This document shows positions 37,052 through 44,934 of a stretch of DNA of 53,570 bases, piece by piece. The DNA is from Gracilibacillus sp. YIM 98692 (lineage in GTDB: Bacteria; Bacillota; Bacilli; Bacillales; Amphibacillaceae), in assembly GCF_010993965.1 (NCBI RefSeq), contig NZ_WIXM01000027.1, forward strand, positions 1 to 53,570, in the 5' to 3' direction. The notes under the pieces were generated by a model. The model made no database searches and was not told where the DNA came from. It saw only the letters and a list, made by a program, of their open reading frames with translations. A program made the position numbers and the translations under genes. Numbering within the stretch: position 1 is the stretch's first letter; every line of letters begins with the position of its first letter.

Positions 37052-37798
37052 TTGTTTGAATTATCGGTCTTAGAGTGGATTATTATTGTCTTTTCATCTA
37101 TGCTCATTGGTTTTGCAAAAGCTGGTGTTGCCAGTATGGGGATTTTGGTTGTGACCATTTTTATGATTATATTTCCTGCAAGAGACTCTGTAGGTATTTT
37201 GTTACCGCTTTTAATTGTAGGGGACTTATTTGCTGTTACCTATTATCGTAAAAATGTCGTATGGAAATATTTATTTTCTTTATTGCCTTGGGTTTTTGCT
37301 GGAATTATTGCAGGTTATTTTGTATTAAACTATGTAACTAGTGAACAATTAAAACCGATGATTGGGATCTTAGTGCTAGCATTAATTGTATTACATATTA
37401 GTAGAGAAAAACTCGGCGAACGCTTTAATGAAATGTTGCCAAATTCAAAAATTTTCACTTCTGTGATGGGGATCCTAGCCGGTTTTACAACTATGATTGG
37501 CAATGCTGCTGGTGGTGTAATGGCTATTTATTTATTAGTAAAAGGATTGCCTAAGAAAGAATTTGTTGGAACAGGTGCTTGGTTCTTTTTAATTGTCAAT
37601 CTCGTTAAGATTCCGTTCTATATCGTTTTAGGTATCATAAACATAGAGTCTATCACGTTCAATTTGTGGTTGATTCCTACTATCTTAATCGGAGCTTTAG
37701 TCGGGGTGAAAGTGTTAAAAATGATGCCGCAACGTTTATTTCAAATATTAGTGCTTGTATTTGCTGCATTAGGAGCTCTTCGATTAATTATTGGATAG
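37052..37798 (+). CDS. TauE/SafE-family anion exporter
   Basis: I start at TTG 37052 (248 residues), after GAGGAGGAATAAAG; a start at 37004 would overlap the previous gene. The protein has about eight helices with the repeated family motifs ('GFAKAGVASMGILVVTIFM' near the N-terminus and 'GFTTMIGNAAGGVMAIYLL' in the second half). TauE/SafE proteins move sulfite, sulfoacetate or other sulfur-containing anions, which fits the sulfur amino acid genes next door, but this substrate is an inference. Confidence 0.87.
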   Translation: MFELSVLEWIIIVFSSMLIGFAKAGVASMGILVVTIFMIIFPARDSVGILLPLLIVGDLFAVTYYRKNVVWKYLFSLLPWVFAGIIAGYFVLNYVTSEQLKPMIGILVLALIVLHISREKLGERFNEMLPNSKIFTSVMGILAGFTTMIGNAAGGVMAIYLLVKGLPKKEFVGTGAWFFLIVNLVKIPFYIVLGIINIESITFNLWLIPTILIGALVGVKVLKMMPQRLFQILVLVFAALGALRLIIG

Positions 37799-37817
37799 AA
37801 GGGATGAACCGTAAGGT

Positions 37818-37848
37818 AACGGGAGTTAAAGAGTAACTCCCGTTTTCT
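37818..37848. terminator. Shared terminator of tauE and metC
   Basis: AACGGGAGTTA (37818-37828) and TAACTCCCGTT (37834-37844) form the stem, followed by TTCTG. The stop codon of the minus-strand metC (37826-37828) lies inside the stem, so two convergent genes share one compact signal. Confidence 0.75.
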
Positions 37849-38995
37849 GTTGCAGTGCTTGTTGCAGGTCTTCTATCAAATCATCCGCATCCTCAATGCC
37901 AACAGATAAGCGGAATAAACGGTCACTTATTCCTCTAACCTTTCTTTCATCTGCAGGCATTGCGGCGTGTGACATAGTTGCAGGATGGGAAAGAATCGAT
38001 TCTACGGCACCCAAACTAACGGCAAAAACAGGTACTTGCATATTTTGAACAAAGGCATCGATAGAAACTGAAGGGTGTAGTTCAAAAGATAAAACAGCTC
38101 CTGCATTCGAGGCTTGATTATGATGAATATGATATCCTGGATGATTTTCTAATCCAGGGTAATATACTTGCTCAATCGATGCATGATTATTTAGAAAATT
38201 CGCAATTTTCAAGGCGGATTTACTAGATTTTTCAAGACGTGTCTCTAATGTTTTCATTCCTTGGATTAATGTGTAAGAATCTTGAGCACTTAATATAGAA
38301 CCTAAAGTGTTCTGGATAAAACCTAATTTTTGAGCTAATTGCTCATCTTTTGTTACCGCAAGTCCTGCTACGACATCGCTATGCCCAGATAAAAATTTCG
38401 TTGCACTGTGCAGGACAACATCTACCCCAAGATCTAAGGGCTTTTGATAAAGTGGCGTCATAAAAGTGTTGTCTAAAAAGGTGCAACAGTTATATTGTTT
38501 TGCTACTGTAACAATTTTTTTGATATCTGTTATTTGTAATAATGGATTTGCAGGTGTTTCTATATAAACAATTTTTGTGTTCTCTTGAATCGCTTCTTCT
38601 ACTTCTTTAACATTTGTCATATCAACAAATGTATGAGAAACAGAAAATTGACTGATTAGTTGTTGAATAAAGCGGAAGGTGCCGCCATATACGTCTTTTG
38701 AAATGACCACATGATCACCAGCTTCTAAAATCATAAAAGCAGAAGAAATCGCAGCCATGCCTGAAGCAAATGCAAAACCATCTGTTCCGTTTTCCAGCTT
38801 TGCGATTGTTTTTTCAAGTACTGCCCTAGTAGGATTTCCGCTTCTCGTATAGTCATATGGGCCGAATTGGTTGATTTGTTTTTGGTGATAAGTAGATGAT
38901 AGATAAATAGGTGGATTAACAGCACCCGTATACTCTTCGCGATATCCTTGCTCTATACCACCATGAATTAAATTAGTTGCAAAATGTTTAGACAT
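37826..38995 (-). CDS. metC: Cystathionine beta-lyase (MetC type)
   Basis: I start at ATG 38995 (389 residues), nine bases after GAGGAGG. This PLP enzyme of the Cys/Met family has 'YDYTRSGNPTRAVLEK', 'GFAFASGMAAISS', 'YIETPANPLLQITDI' and the PLP lysine in 'HSATKFLSGHSD'. In Bacillus it splits cystathionine to homocysteine; gamma-lyase activity cannot be excluded from sequence. Its first eight bases overlap the end of metI, so it is translationally coupled. Both genes are behind the SAM-I riboswitch at 40186-40286. Confidence 0.88.
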   Translation of the reverse strand: MSKHFATNLIHGGIEQGYREEYTGAVNPPIYLSSTYHQKQINQFGPYDYTRSGNPTRAVLEKTIAKLENGTDGFAFASGMAAISSAFMILEAGDHVVISKDVYGGTFRFIQQLISQFSVSHTFVDMTNVKEVEEAIQENTKIVYIETPANPLLQITDIKKIVTVAKQYNCCTFLDNTFMTPLYQKPLDLGVDVVLHSATKFLSGHSDVVAGLAVTKDEQLAQKLGFIQNTLGSILSAQDSYTLIQGMKTLETRLEKSSKSALKIANFLNNHASIEQVYYPGLENHPGYHIHHNQASNAGAVLSFELHPSVSIDAFVQNMQVPVFAVSLGAVESILSHPATMSHAAMPADERKVRGISDRLFRLSVGIEDADDLIEDLQQALQQKTGVTL

Positions 38996-40094
38996 GTGTG
39001 ATTTCCTCCTCGCTAGCATATAAAGCTTGATTAATATCCTGTTTTAAATCATTAATGTGTTCAATTCCAACGGAAAAACGCAGCAATCGTTCACAAACTC
39101 CTCTTCTTTCTCTTTCTTCTTTTGGGATGTCTGCATGTGTTTGCGTGGTCGGGTATGTGATAAAGCTTTCCACACCGCCTAAGCTTTCCGCAAAAGATAT
39201 CATTTTTAAATGTTTTAAAAAGGAGGACACCATATGCTTATCTTTAATGCGAAAGCTAATCATTGCTCCTCTATTAGGATAAAGAACATCTGATACAAGC
39301 GGGTGTTGTCTCAAATAGTCTGCAAGTTCTTTTGTATTTTCTTGTTGTTTATCCATACGCAGGCTCAATGTCTTCATTCCTCGAATTAGCAACAGACAAT
39401 CAAAAGGGGAGAGAACGGCTCCAATAGCATTATGGAGATAAGTTAGTTTTTCGCCTAACTCCTCATCTTTGACTACAACAAGACCAGCTAACACATCATT
39501 ATGTCCTCCTAAATATTTTGTCGCAGAGTGTATGACAATATCAGCACCTTCTAATAAAGGTTTTTGTAAGTAAGGCGTGTAAAAGGTGTTATCGACAATT
39601 AATAAAATCCCCGCTTCTTTAGCAAATTTGGAAACTTCTTGAATATTTATCTCCTGTAGTAAAGGATTAGTTGGTGTTTCGATAAAGATGGCTTTCGTCT
39701 GATTCGAGATGGTTTCTTTAATCTTATCTGGCTCTGTATAAATAGGGTTTATATGATACATTTCTTTATAATGATCAAATAATCGGTAGCTACCGCCATA
39801 TATATCTTCTGTTATGACTATTTCATCTCCTTGCTTAAAAAGAGCTAGAATTAATTGAATCGCAGCCATTCCAGATGTACAAGCGAGCCCTTTAGCACCT
39901 TCTTCTAGATCCTTAATTGCGTTTTCTACAATATCTCGAGTAGGATTGGCAGTTCGTGTATAATCATAACCGGTAGACTTCCCTAATTGTTCATGTTGAT
40001 AAGCAGTTGATAAGTGCAATGGGGGTGCTACTGCTCCGGTTTTCTTGTCTGATCTATTCCCAATCTGAGCCAATTTCGATTCTATGAACCTCAT
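38988..40094 (-). CDS. metI: Cystathionine gamma-synthase / O-acetylhomoserine thiolyase (MetI type)
   Basis: I start at ATG 40094 (368 residues); a GTG at 40103 is too close to AAAGGAGA. PLP family marks are 'YDYTRTANPTRDIVE', 'GLACTSGMAAIQL', 'FIETPTNPLLQEINI' and the PLP lysine in 'HSATKYLGGHND'. MetI joins activated homoserine with cysteine (or sulfide), the step before MetC in methionine synthesis. The operon is expressed when S-adenosylmethionine is low, through the upstream riboswitch. Length and order match metI-metC of B. subtilis. Confidence 0.9.
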   Translation of the reverse strand: MRFIESKLAQIGNRSDKKTGAVAPPLHLSTAYQHEQLGKSTGYDYTRTANPTRDIVENAIKDLEEGAKGLACTSGMAAIQLILALFKQGDEIVITEDIYGGSYRLFDHYKEMYHINPIYTEPDKIKETISNQTKAIFIETPTNPLLQEINIQEVSKFAKEAGILLIVDNTFYTPYLQKPLLEGADIVIHSATKYLGGHNDVLAGLVVVKDEELGEKLTYLHNAIGAVLSPFDCLLLIRGMKTLSLRMDKQQENTKELADYLRQHPLVSDVLYPNRGAMISFRIKDKHMVSSFLKHLKMISFAESLGGVESFITYPTTQTHADIPKEERERRGVCERLLRFSVGIEHINDLKQDINQALYASEEEITHV

Positions 40095-40119
40095 TTTCTT
40101 CACTCTCCTTTAAAAAATT

Positions 40120-40158
40120 AAAAAAAGAACCTTCCACTTAAAGATAAGTAGAAGGCTC
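40120..40158 (-). terminator. SAM-responsive terminator of metI-metC
   Basis: On the minus strand GAGCCTTCTACTTA pairs with TAAGTGGAAGGTTC, followed by seven T's. It lies between the SAM-I aptamer and metI. Confidence 0.88.
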
Positions 40159-40185
40159 TGCTGGTTTCTCATTTACATAGCTTCT

Positions 40186-40286
40186 CCTTATCTTTTAGGC
40201 GTATAGCCACCTACTGGAATTAGCACCATGCATAAGCTGGTTGCTGAGGCATCATAGGGCCAGTCCCTCCACCTCTCTGGATAAAG
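40186..40286 (-). promoter_or_regulatory. SAM-I (S-box) riboswitch of metI-metC
   Basis: Read on the minus strand, P1 arms are GATAAAG-side (40286) and CCTTATC-side (40186). Between them are the S-box constants GAGGTGGAGGGACTGGCCC, GATGCCTCAGCAACC and GGTGCTAATTCCA. The terminator at 40120-40158 is the expression platform: high S-adenosylmethionine stops transcription. A -10-like TATAGT lies at 40316-40311. Confidence 0.95.
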
Positions 40287-40441
40287 ATTACATTTTATGG
40301 AATTGGAAATACTATACATCAAGCATACACGCATGTGTAAAACATTTCAAGTGTTATTTTTAAAAAATTTTTAAAACCTAGTAAACTTGTTTGAATTAAG
40401 GGGTTATAAGTTTTTACGCATAAAGCTTATATTTGATGGTG

Positions 40442-40470
40442 TTGACAACAGTTCATTCATTCAGTATAGT
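40442..40470 (+). promoter_or_regulatory. Promoter of the sumT-sirB transcript
   Basis: TTGACA (40442-40447) and TATAGT (40465-40470) are 17 bases apart, a near-consensus SigA promoter. Start of transcription is expected near 40477, leaving a leader with the SAM-I aptamer. Confidence 0.8.
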
Positions 40471-40517
40471 CAAAGAAAATATTCGCAAAGAAGTGGTTAA
40501 AATTTGATAAATAGATT

Positions 40518-40612
40518 CTTATCACGAGAGATGGAGGGACTGGCCCGTAGAAATCTCAGCAACAGGCAATGGCACTGTGCTAATTCCAGCAAGTGAAATC
40601 TTGACAGATAAG
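40518..40612 (+). promoter_or_regulatory. SAM-I (S-box) riboswitch of sumT-sirB
   Basis: P1 arms CTTATC (40518-40523) and GATAAG (40607-40612) enclose the S-box constants GAGATGGAGGGACTGGCCC, AATCTCAGCAACAGG and GTGCTAATTCCAGC. It controls genes of siroheme synthesis, needed by sulfite reductase, as the SAM-controlled yln genes do in B. subtilis. Confidence 0.95.
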
Positions 40613-40622
40613 AGAAGTATCG

Positions 40623-40655
40623 AACTTCTACTTGGTCAAGTAGAAGTTTTTTATT
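40623..40655 (+). terminator. SAM-responsive terminator of sumT-sirB
   Basis: AACTTCTACTTG (40623-40634) and CAAGTAGAAGTT (40637-40648) form a 12-base stem followed by TTTTATT, directly behind the aptamer. Confidence 0.92.
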
Positions 40656-40665
40656 GGGCGGAACC

Positions 40666-40806
40666 ATGTCGCGTCAACGCTCGAAAAAGCAATATCCTGA
40701 GCAGATCATGTATGTTACATTACCATTATTGTTGGTATACTATTGGCAGCAATGTTTATACTGGTCCTCTTTTATTTACAAGTGAGGTACAGTACAGACG
40801 GATAAC
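40666..40806 (+). pseudogene. Possible frameshifted small single-helix membrane protein
   Basis: From ATG 40666 one frame gives a basic start (MSRQRSKKQYPEQIM). A second frame, shifted by -1 near 40710, reads on through a textbook membrane helix (YITIIVGILLAAMFILVLF) and a short tail (YLQVRYSTDG) to a TAA at 40804-40806. Joined, they would make a ~46-residue protein with a cytoplasmic basic end and one membrane helix. Unjoined, the first frame ends after 39 codons in a Trp/Tyr/Gln-rich sequence that looks unnatural. A one-base loss or a sequencing error is the simple reading; programmed frameshifting is possible but there is no clear slippery site. I do not recognise a family. Confidence 0.4.
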
Positions 40807-40853
40807 AAGTGAAAAAGAACATAATGGATCCATAGAGAAAGGAATGGTAAATA

Positions 40854-41639
40854 ATGGGGAAGGTCTATTTAGTAGGGGCAGGACCAGGAGATAAAGAATT
40901 AATTACGATGAAAGGTTTTCGTGCTATTCAAGAAGCAGATGTTATTCTATATGATCGCCTAATAAACATCGACTTGTTAGAGGAAGCAAAGCAGGATGCC
41001 TTGTTAATTTTTTGCGGTAAAAAACCGAATCAACATGGAACGATTCAAGACGATATTAACCGTCAACTTGTCGAATATGCCAAGCAAGGGAAAGTTGTGA
41101 CTAGACTAAAAGGTGGAGATCCTTTTATTTTCGGACGTGGTGGAGAAGAAGCTCTGCTACTAAAAAAAGAAAATATTCCATATGAAGTGGTCCCTGGTAT
41201 TACATCCAGTATTAGTGCTGCAGCATATGCAGGTATTCCTTTGACGCATCGATATATAAGCGGATCGGTTGCCTTTATTAATGGGGCTAGTTCTAAAGAT
41301 AAGTCAATAGAAGAATGGCAGCATCTCGTATATGGCATTGATACGTTATGTTTCTATATGGGTGTAAAACAGTTTCCTATTATTTGTGAACAGTTACAGC
41401 AAGCAGGTCTATCGCCTACGACACCTGTTGCGGTGATTCATTGGGGGACACATACTAACCAACATACGACAGTAGATCAATTGCAACACATAGTAGATCG
41501 AAGAAATGAATTTAGTAATCCTTCTATGGTCGTGATTGGAGAAGTGGTTCGTCTCAGAGAAGAATTAAAATGGTTTGAAGAAATCGTAAACTCAGAGGAT
41601 TTTAACTTACCTCATGAGAAAAAGGAGAGTATCCAATGA
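40854..41639 (+). CDS. sumT: Uroporphyrinogen-III C-methyltransferase (SUMT)
   Basis: This 261-residue protein (YlnD type) starts 'MGKVYLVGAGPGDKELITMKG', the SUMT signature, and has 'TRLKGGDPFIFGRGGEEAL' and 'VVPGITSSISAAAYAGIPLTHR'. It methylates uroporphyrinogen III twice to precorrin-2, the first step to siroheme. The gene is behind a SAM-I riboswitch; the start has AAAGGA about 12 bases upstream, rather far. Its stop overlaps the start of sirB as ATGA. Confidence 0.93.
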   Translation: MGKVYLVGAGPGDKELITMKGFRAIQEADVILYDRLINIDLLEEAKQDALLIFCGKKPNQHGTIQDDINRQLVEYAKQGKVVTRLKGGDPFIFGRGGEEALLLKKENIPYEVVPGITSSISAAAYAGIPLTHRYISGSVAFINGASSKDKSIEEWQHLVYGIDTLCFYMGVKQFPIICEQLQQAGLSPTTPVAVIHWGTHTNQHTTVDQLQHIVDRRNEFSNPSMVVIGEVVRLREELKWFEEIVNSEDFNLPHEKKESIQ

Positions 41640-42382
41640 TAGGTGTACTGTATATTTGTCATGGAACAAGGTGGCAGAACGGACAAGAACAGTCGATTCG
41701 TTTTGTGGAAAAAGCAAAAAAACGGATCTCCGTTCAGCAACAGGAAGTTTGCTTTTTGGAATTATGTCAACCAACCGTTCCTGAGGCAGTTCAAAAGTTA
41801 GTAGAGAATGGTGTAACGAAAATAGTGGTTATTCCAGTACTATTATTAAAAGCAGGACATGCTCTTCGAGACATTCCTTCACTTATCGAACAATGTCAAA
41901 AAGAATATCCATTTCTAGATGTAGAATATGGTGAACCTGTAGGTGTACAAGAGCGCCTAACCGAAACGCTTGTGGATCGAATACACGAACAAAATGTAAA
42001 TGCTGAGAGAATTTTATTAGTAGGAAGAGGAAGTAAAGTGGAGCGAAAAAAGCAAGATTTATATACCGTTGCTTATCATCTGAAAAATCGACTAAATGTA
42101 GATGTGGAAATCGCTTATCTGGCTGCATGTGTACCGCGTTTTGAAGATGTGTTGCAAAAGTATGAACAGCAACAAATAAAATCAACCATTGTTATCCCCT
42201 ATTTATGGTTCGATGGATTGTTATGGCAGTCGATTAGGGAGGAAATTACTCGCTTACAGGATAGTGGCAAGCCTATGCATTTAACAGAACCGCTGTATGA
42301 TCATCCTGTCTTATTAGAGGCGTTTGTAAGTCGTGTAAAAGAAACTCTTAACAAAGGGGCTGAAGAGACTAGCAACATTTAA
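41636..42382 (+). CDS. sirB: Sirohydrochlorin ferrochelatase-like protein (SirB/CbiX, YlnE type)
   Basis: The 248-residue protein has two CbiX-like halves (~1-110 and ~115-248). The first shows 'LYICHGTRWQNGQEQ' with a metal-binding His and 'VIPVLLLKAGHALRDIP' with the second His. It inserts iron into sirohydrochlorin to form siroheme, the cofactor of sulfite and nitrite reductases. In B. subtilis a dehydrogenase gene (ylnF) follows; here it does not, so the oxidation step must be encoded elsewhere. It overlaps sumT by ATGA. Confidence 0.9.
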   Translation: MIGVLYICHGTRWQNGQEQSIRFVEKAKKRISVQQQEVCFLELCQPTVPEAVQKLVENGVTKIVVIPVLLLKAGHALRDIPSLIEQCQKEYPFLDVEYGEPVGVQERLTETLVDRIHEQNVNAERILLVGRGSKVERKKQDLYTVAYHLKNRLNVDVEIAYLAACVPRFEDVLQKYEQQQIKSTIVIPYLWFDGLLWQSIREEITRLQDSGKPMHLTEPLYDHPVLLEAFVSRVKETLNKGAEETSNI

Positions 42383-42411
42383 CTGTTAGCTAGTCTCTGA
42401 TTACTTTTTTT
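42364..42411 (+). terminator. Terminator of sumT-sirB
   Basis: AGAGACTAGC (42364-42373) and GCTAGTCTCT (42389-42398) form a stem around the sirB stop codon, followed by GATTACTTTTTTTATT. It overlaps the 3' end of the convergent hypothetical gene. Confidence 0.8.
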
Positions 42412-42653
42412 ATTTGGGCCTGATCTGCCTCAAAATCCCAATTTGGATTTATCAAGTCGATAAATTCTTGAATTTGTTCTTCTGATAAATCTTTTTGACC
42501 ATTTGAGTTGTTGATATATGATTTAAGCTCCCATTCTCCACCTTTTTTATTTTCAAATGTCGCCCATTTCACGGTGAAAATATAATCAAACCCTTTAATA
42601 TCTGCATGGATGAGCAAAATGTCATTATGCAAAATGAAATTACTTAATTGCAT
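42390..42653 (-). CDS. Hypothetical protein (87 residues)
   Basis: I do not recognise this protein. It is small, acidic towards the C-terminus (DLSEEQIQEFIDLINPNWDFEADQ) and has no membrane helix or signal peptide. The N-terminal half looks beta-stranded (FILHNDILLIHADIKGFDYIFTVKWATF). A ribosome binding site (TTGGAGGTATTGCC) precedes the ATG at 42653, which supports a real gene. It converges with sirB with a gap of only seven bases. Confidence 0.65.
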   Translation of the reverse strand: MQLSNFILHNDILLIHADIKGFDYIFTVKWATFENKKGGEWELKSYINNSNGQKDLSEEQIQEFIDLINPNWDFEADQAQIKKVIRD

Positions 42654-42816
42654 GGCAATACCTCCAATAGGAAAGGTTACACTTGCATTATAACATAAAT
42701 GAAAGGGATTACATAAGGTTTTGTATTGAGGAATGCATTGGTTCAGTTGATTTCATAGGACAACTCATCATTTTGGTGTAGATGAATATAAAGGAAGTAG
42801 GCAAGGAGGGAAAAAT

Positions 42817-43248
42817 ATGGCGGTAGTAAAAGCAACGGAAGAAGATGTCCGTCTGCTTGCTCGCCTCATGCGTGCGGAGGCTGAAGGAGATGGACAATTA
42901 GGCATGTTAATGGTAGGCAATGTAGGGGTAAACCGTACAAGAGCAAGGTGCTTAGATTTTGAAGATATTAATTCGCTTAGAAGAATGGTTTTTCAAAGTC
43001 CAGGAGGTTTTGAGGCAACACAAAAGGGCTATTTTTACCAAAGAGCAAGGCAAAAAGACATTAATTTGGCAAGAAAAACGATTAAAGGTAACAGATATCA
43101 TCCAGCAAGTTATTCCTTATACTTTTTTATGCCCCAAGGAGAATGTCCGGAACAGTGGTTTGGACAATGGAACACCGGACGTTATAAAAGCCATTGTTTC
43201 TTCGCACCGGATGAATCAGAGTGTCCGAATGTATATGGTACCTATTAA
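42817..43248 (+). CDS. cwlJ: Spore cortex-lytic enzyme CwlJ
   Basis: This 143-residue protein matches the Hydrolase_2 (SleB/CwlJ) domain and the length of CwlJ: 'DVRLLARLMRAEAEGDGQLGMLMVGNVGVNR' with the catalytic Glu in the RAEAEG motif, 'GFEATQKGYFYQRA' and 'FFMPQGECPEQWFGQW'. CwlJ sits in the spore coat and breaks cortex peptidoglycan during germination. It lacks a signal peptide, as CwlJ does. In B. subtilis gerQ is adjacent to cwlJ; no gerQ is seen here. The start follows AAGGAGGG. Confidence 0.9.
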   Translation: MAVVKATEEDVRLLARLMRAEAEGDGQLGMLMVGNVGVNRTRARCLDFEDINSLRRMVFQSPGGFEATQKGYFYQRARQKDINLARKTIKGNRYHPASYSLYFFMPQGECPEQWFGQWNTGRYKSHCFFAPDESECPNVYGTY

Positions 43249-43285
43249 GAAAGTAGAGGTAATATTTCCCTCTGCTTTCTTAATA
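43243..43285. repeat. Long inverted repeat behind cwlJ
   Basis: TATTAAGAAAGTAGAGG and CCTCTGCTTTCTTAATA (43269-43285) pair over 17 bases with one wobble. It overlaps the cwlJ stop and lies between convergent genes. It lacks a clear T-run, so it may be a weak terminator or mRNA end protector. Confidence 0.55.
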
Positions 43286-43332
43286 GTGGATTTGTGAGAT
43301 GGATTTTGGATTATGATGCTGAGTTAGACAAG

Positions 43333-44796
43333 TTAGTCCATTTTAGGGAATAACAGCAAGATTGCAAATGTAAGGACTCCAATGATGAAAAGCCCTGTAT
43401 AAACATGATGTAAAGCATAGTTTAATCCCTCTTGTATAATGTGTAATGTTTCTGTTGGGATTTGCTGTCTCAATCCTTCATTGAGTAACATATCTGTATT
43501 GGCAACTTCTAAATCTTCCCCATTCCCTCGGAAGAATTGTTTCATTTGAGCATTTAAGATACCACCTAAAAGAGAAGCACCAACTGCACTCCCAATAATA
43601 CGCATAAACATATTTAAAGAAGTGGCGATTCCCCTCATATTCCAGTTTACACTACTTTGAATCGATACGATAAATGTAGTGCTTGTTAATCCCATCCCAA
43701 TACCAACAATAAAGGAGCTAATACCAGCATATACTGGCCCATTTTGAGCATCTAGTAAGAAAAATAAGAATGTTCCAACTAATAGGGCGCCCCCCCCGAT
43801 CAATGCGGTAACACGAAAACCAATTTTTAGTACAAGATGCCCTGCTAAAGTTGCTGCTATTGGCCATCCAATTGATATAGTACTTAATGTGAATCCGGCC
43901 ACGATAGCAGGCTGTTCCATAACCCCTTGTACATAAGTTGGTAAAAAACTAGATAGTCCTAAAAGAATCATACCTGAAAGTAGTGTAGCTATGTTTGCGA
44001 TGACGATTAATTTATTTCTCCATAGGTATAATGGCATCATTGGTGATTTTGTTCTTTTCTGTTGAACAAGAAAGCCTATCATGCTAAAAACAAATAGAAC
44101 AAGGAAGGATATGGTTTCAGTAGATGTCCAAGCCCAATTGGTTCCTGCTTGTACAAAAACAATAACCAAGGCAGAAATAGCAATAAAGAAAAGGCTGGAT
44201 CCAAGATAATCTATGGATTTTTTTTCTTTGTCTATATGTTCATGAAAATAGCGATATACACCAATTAACCCTATAATACCTAGTGGAATGTTCATCCAAA
44301 AGATCCATGCCCAATCAATAAATTGTACAATGACACCACCGAGTAAAGGACCGATAACAGAAGAAATTCCCCATACACTAGCAAGATACCCTTGAACTTT
44401 AGCCCTTTCTTTGACCGTATACATATCACCAACGATAGTTGTAACGATTGGGTGAATGGCTCCAGCTCCAACCCCTTGAATTAACCGAAATAGAACAAGT
44501 AATGTCATCGTGGGGGCGAGGCCGCACAATATAGAACCGATTAAAAAGATAATGACGCCAATTAAAAAAATCGGTTTACGACCAAACAAGTCTGCTAACT
44601 TCCCATAAATCATCGTTGTTACTGCTTGCATTAATAAAAAGCCAGAAAAAACCCAACTATATAATGCAAAGCCACCTAAATCTGCAACAATATTAGGCAT
44701 TGCTGTTGCAACGATCGTCCCTTCAATAGCCGCCATAAACATAGAAATAACTAGTGCAATCAGTACTAGTGGTCTATTTGTGTGTTTTGCCGTCAT
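43333..44796 (-). CDS. MFS multidrug efflux transporter (DHA2, EmrB/QacA type)
   Basis: The 487-residue protein has 14 predicted helices and DHA2 motifs: 'MFMAAIEGTIVATAMPNIVADL' (motif D1), 'GKLADLFGRKPIFL' (motif A), 'RLIQGVGAGAIHPI' (motif B) and 'GISSVIGPLLGGVI' (motif C, antiporter). It expels drugs or toxic compounds with proton exchange; substrates are not predictable. It stands alone, with AAAGGGCGG in front of the ATG; no regulator gene is adjacent. Confidence 0.88.
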   Translation of the reverse strand: MTAKHTNRPLVLIALVISMFMAAIEGTIVATAMPNIVADLGGFALYSWVFSGFLLMQAVTTMIYGKLADLFGRKPIFLIGVIIFLIGSILCGLAPTMTLLVLFRLIQGVGAGAIHPIVTTIVGDMYTVKERAKVQGYLASVWGISSVIGPLLGGVIVQFIDWAWIFWMNIPLGIIGLIGVYRYFHEHIDKEKKSIDYLGSSLFFIAISALVIVFVQAGTNWAWTSTETISFLVLFVFSMIGFLVQQKRTKSPMMPLYLWRNKLIVIANIATLLSGMILLGLSSFLPTYVQGVMEQPAIVAGFTLSTISIGWPIAATLAGHLVLKIGFRVTALIGGGALLVGTFLFFLLDAQNGPVYAGISSFIVGIGMGLTSTTFIVSIQSSVNWNMRGIATSLNMFMRIIGSAVGASLLGGILNAQMKQFFRGNGEDLEVANTDMLLNEGLRQQIPTETLHIIQEGLNYALHHVYTGLFIIGVLTFAILLLFPKMD

Positions 44797-44934
44797 ATTA
44801 TCCGCCCTTTTGCAAACTATGTATTCTATTGTAACAAAAAAATAATGAAGGGGTGGAGTGAATAAATAAAACTTTATTTAAATAAGAGAAATATGGTAAG
44901 ATTAGAAAACGATTACATAAAAGGAGTGTTTGAT

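Noticed and set aside
40577-40894. A 105-codon plus-strand ORF
   Set aside because: It runs through the SAM-I aptamer and terminator and into sumT in another frame; it has no ribosome site. Only a part of the region is kept as a possible broken small gene.
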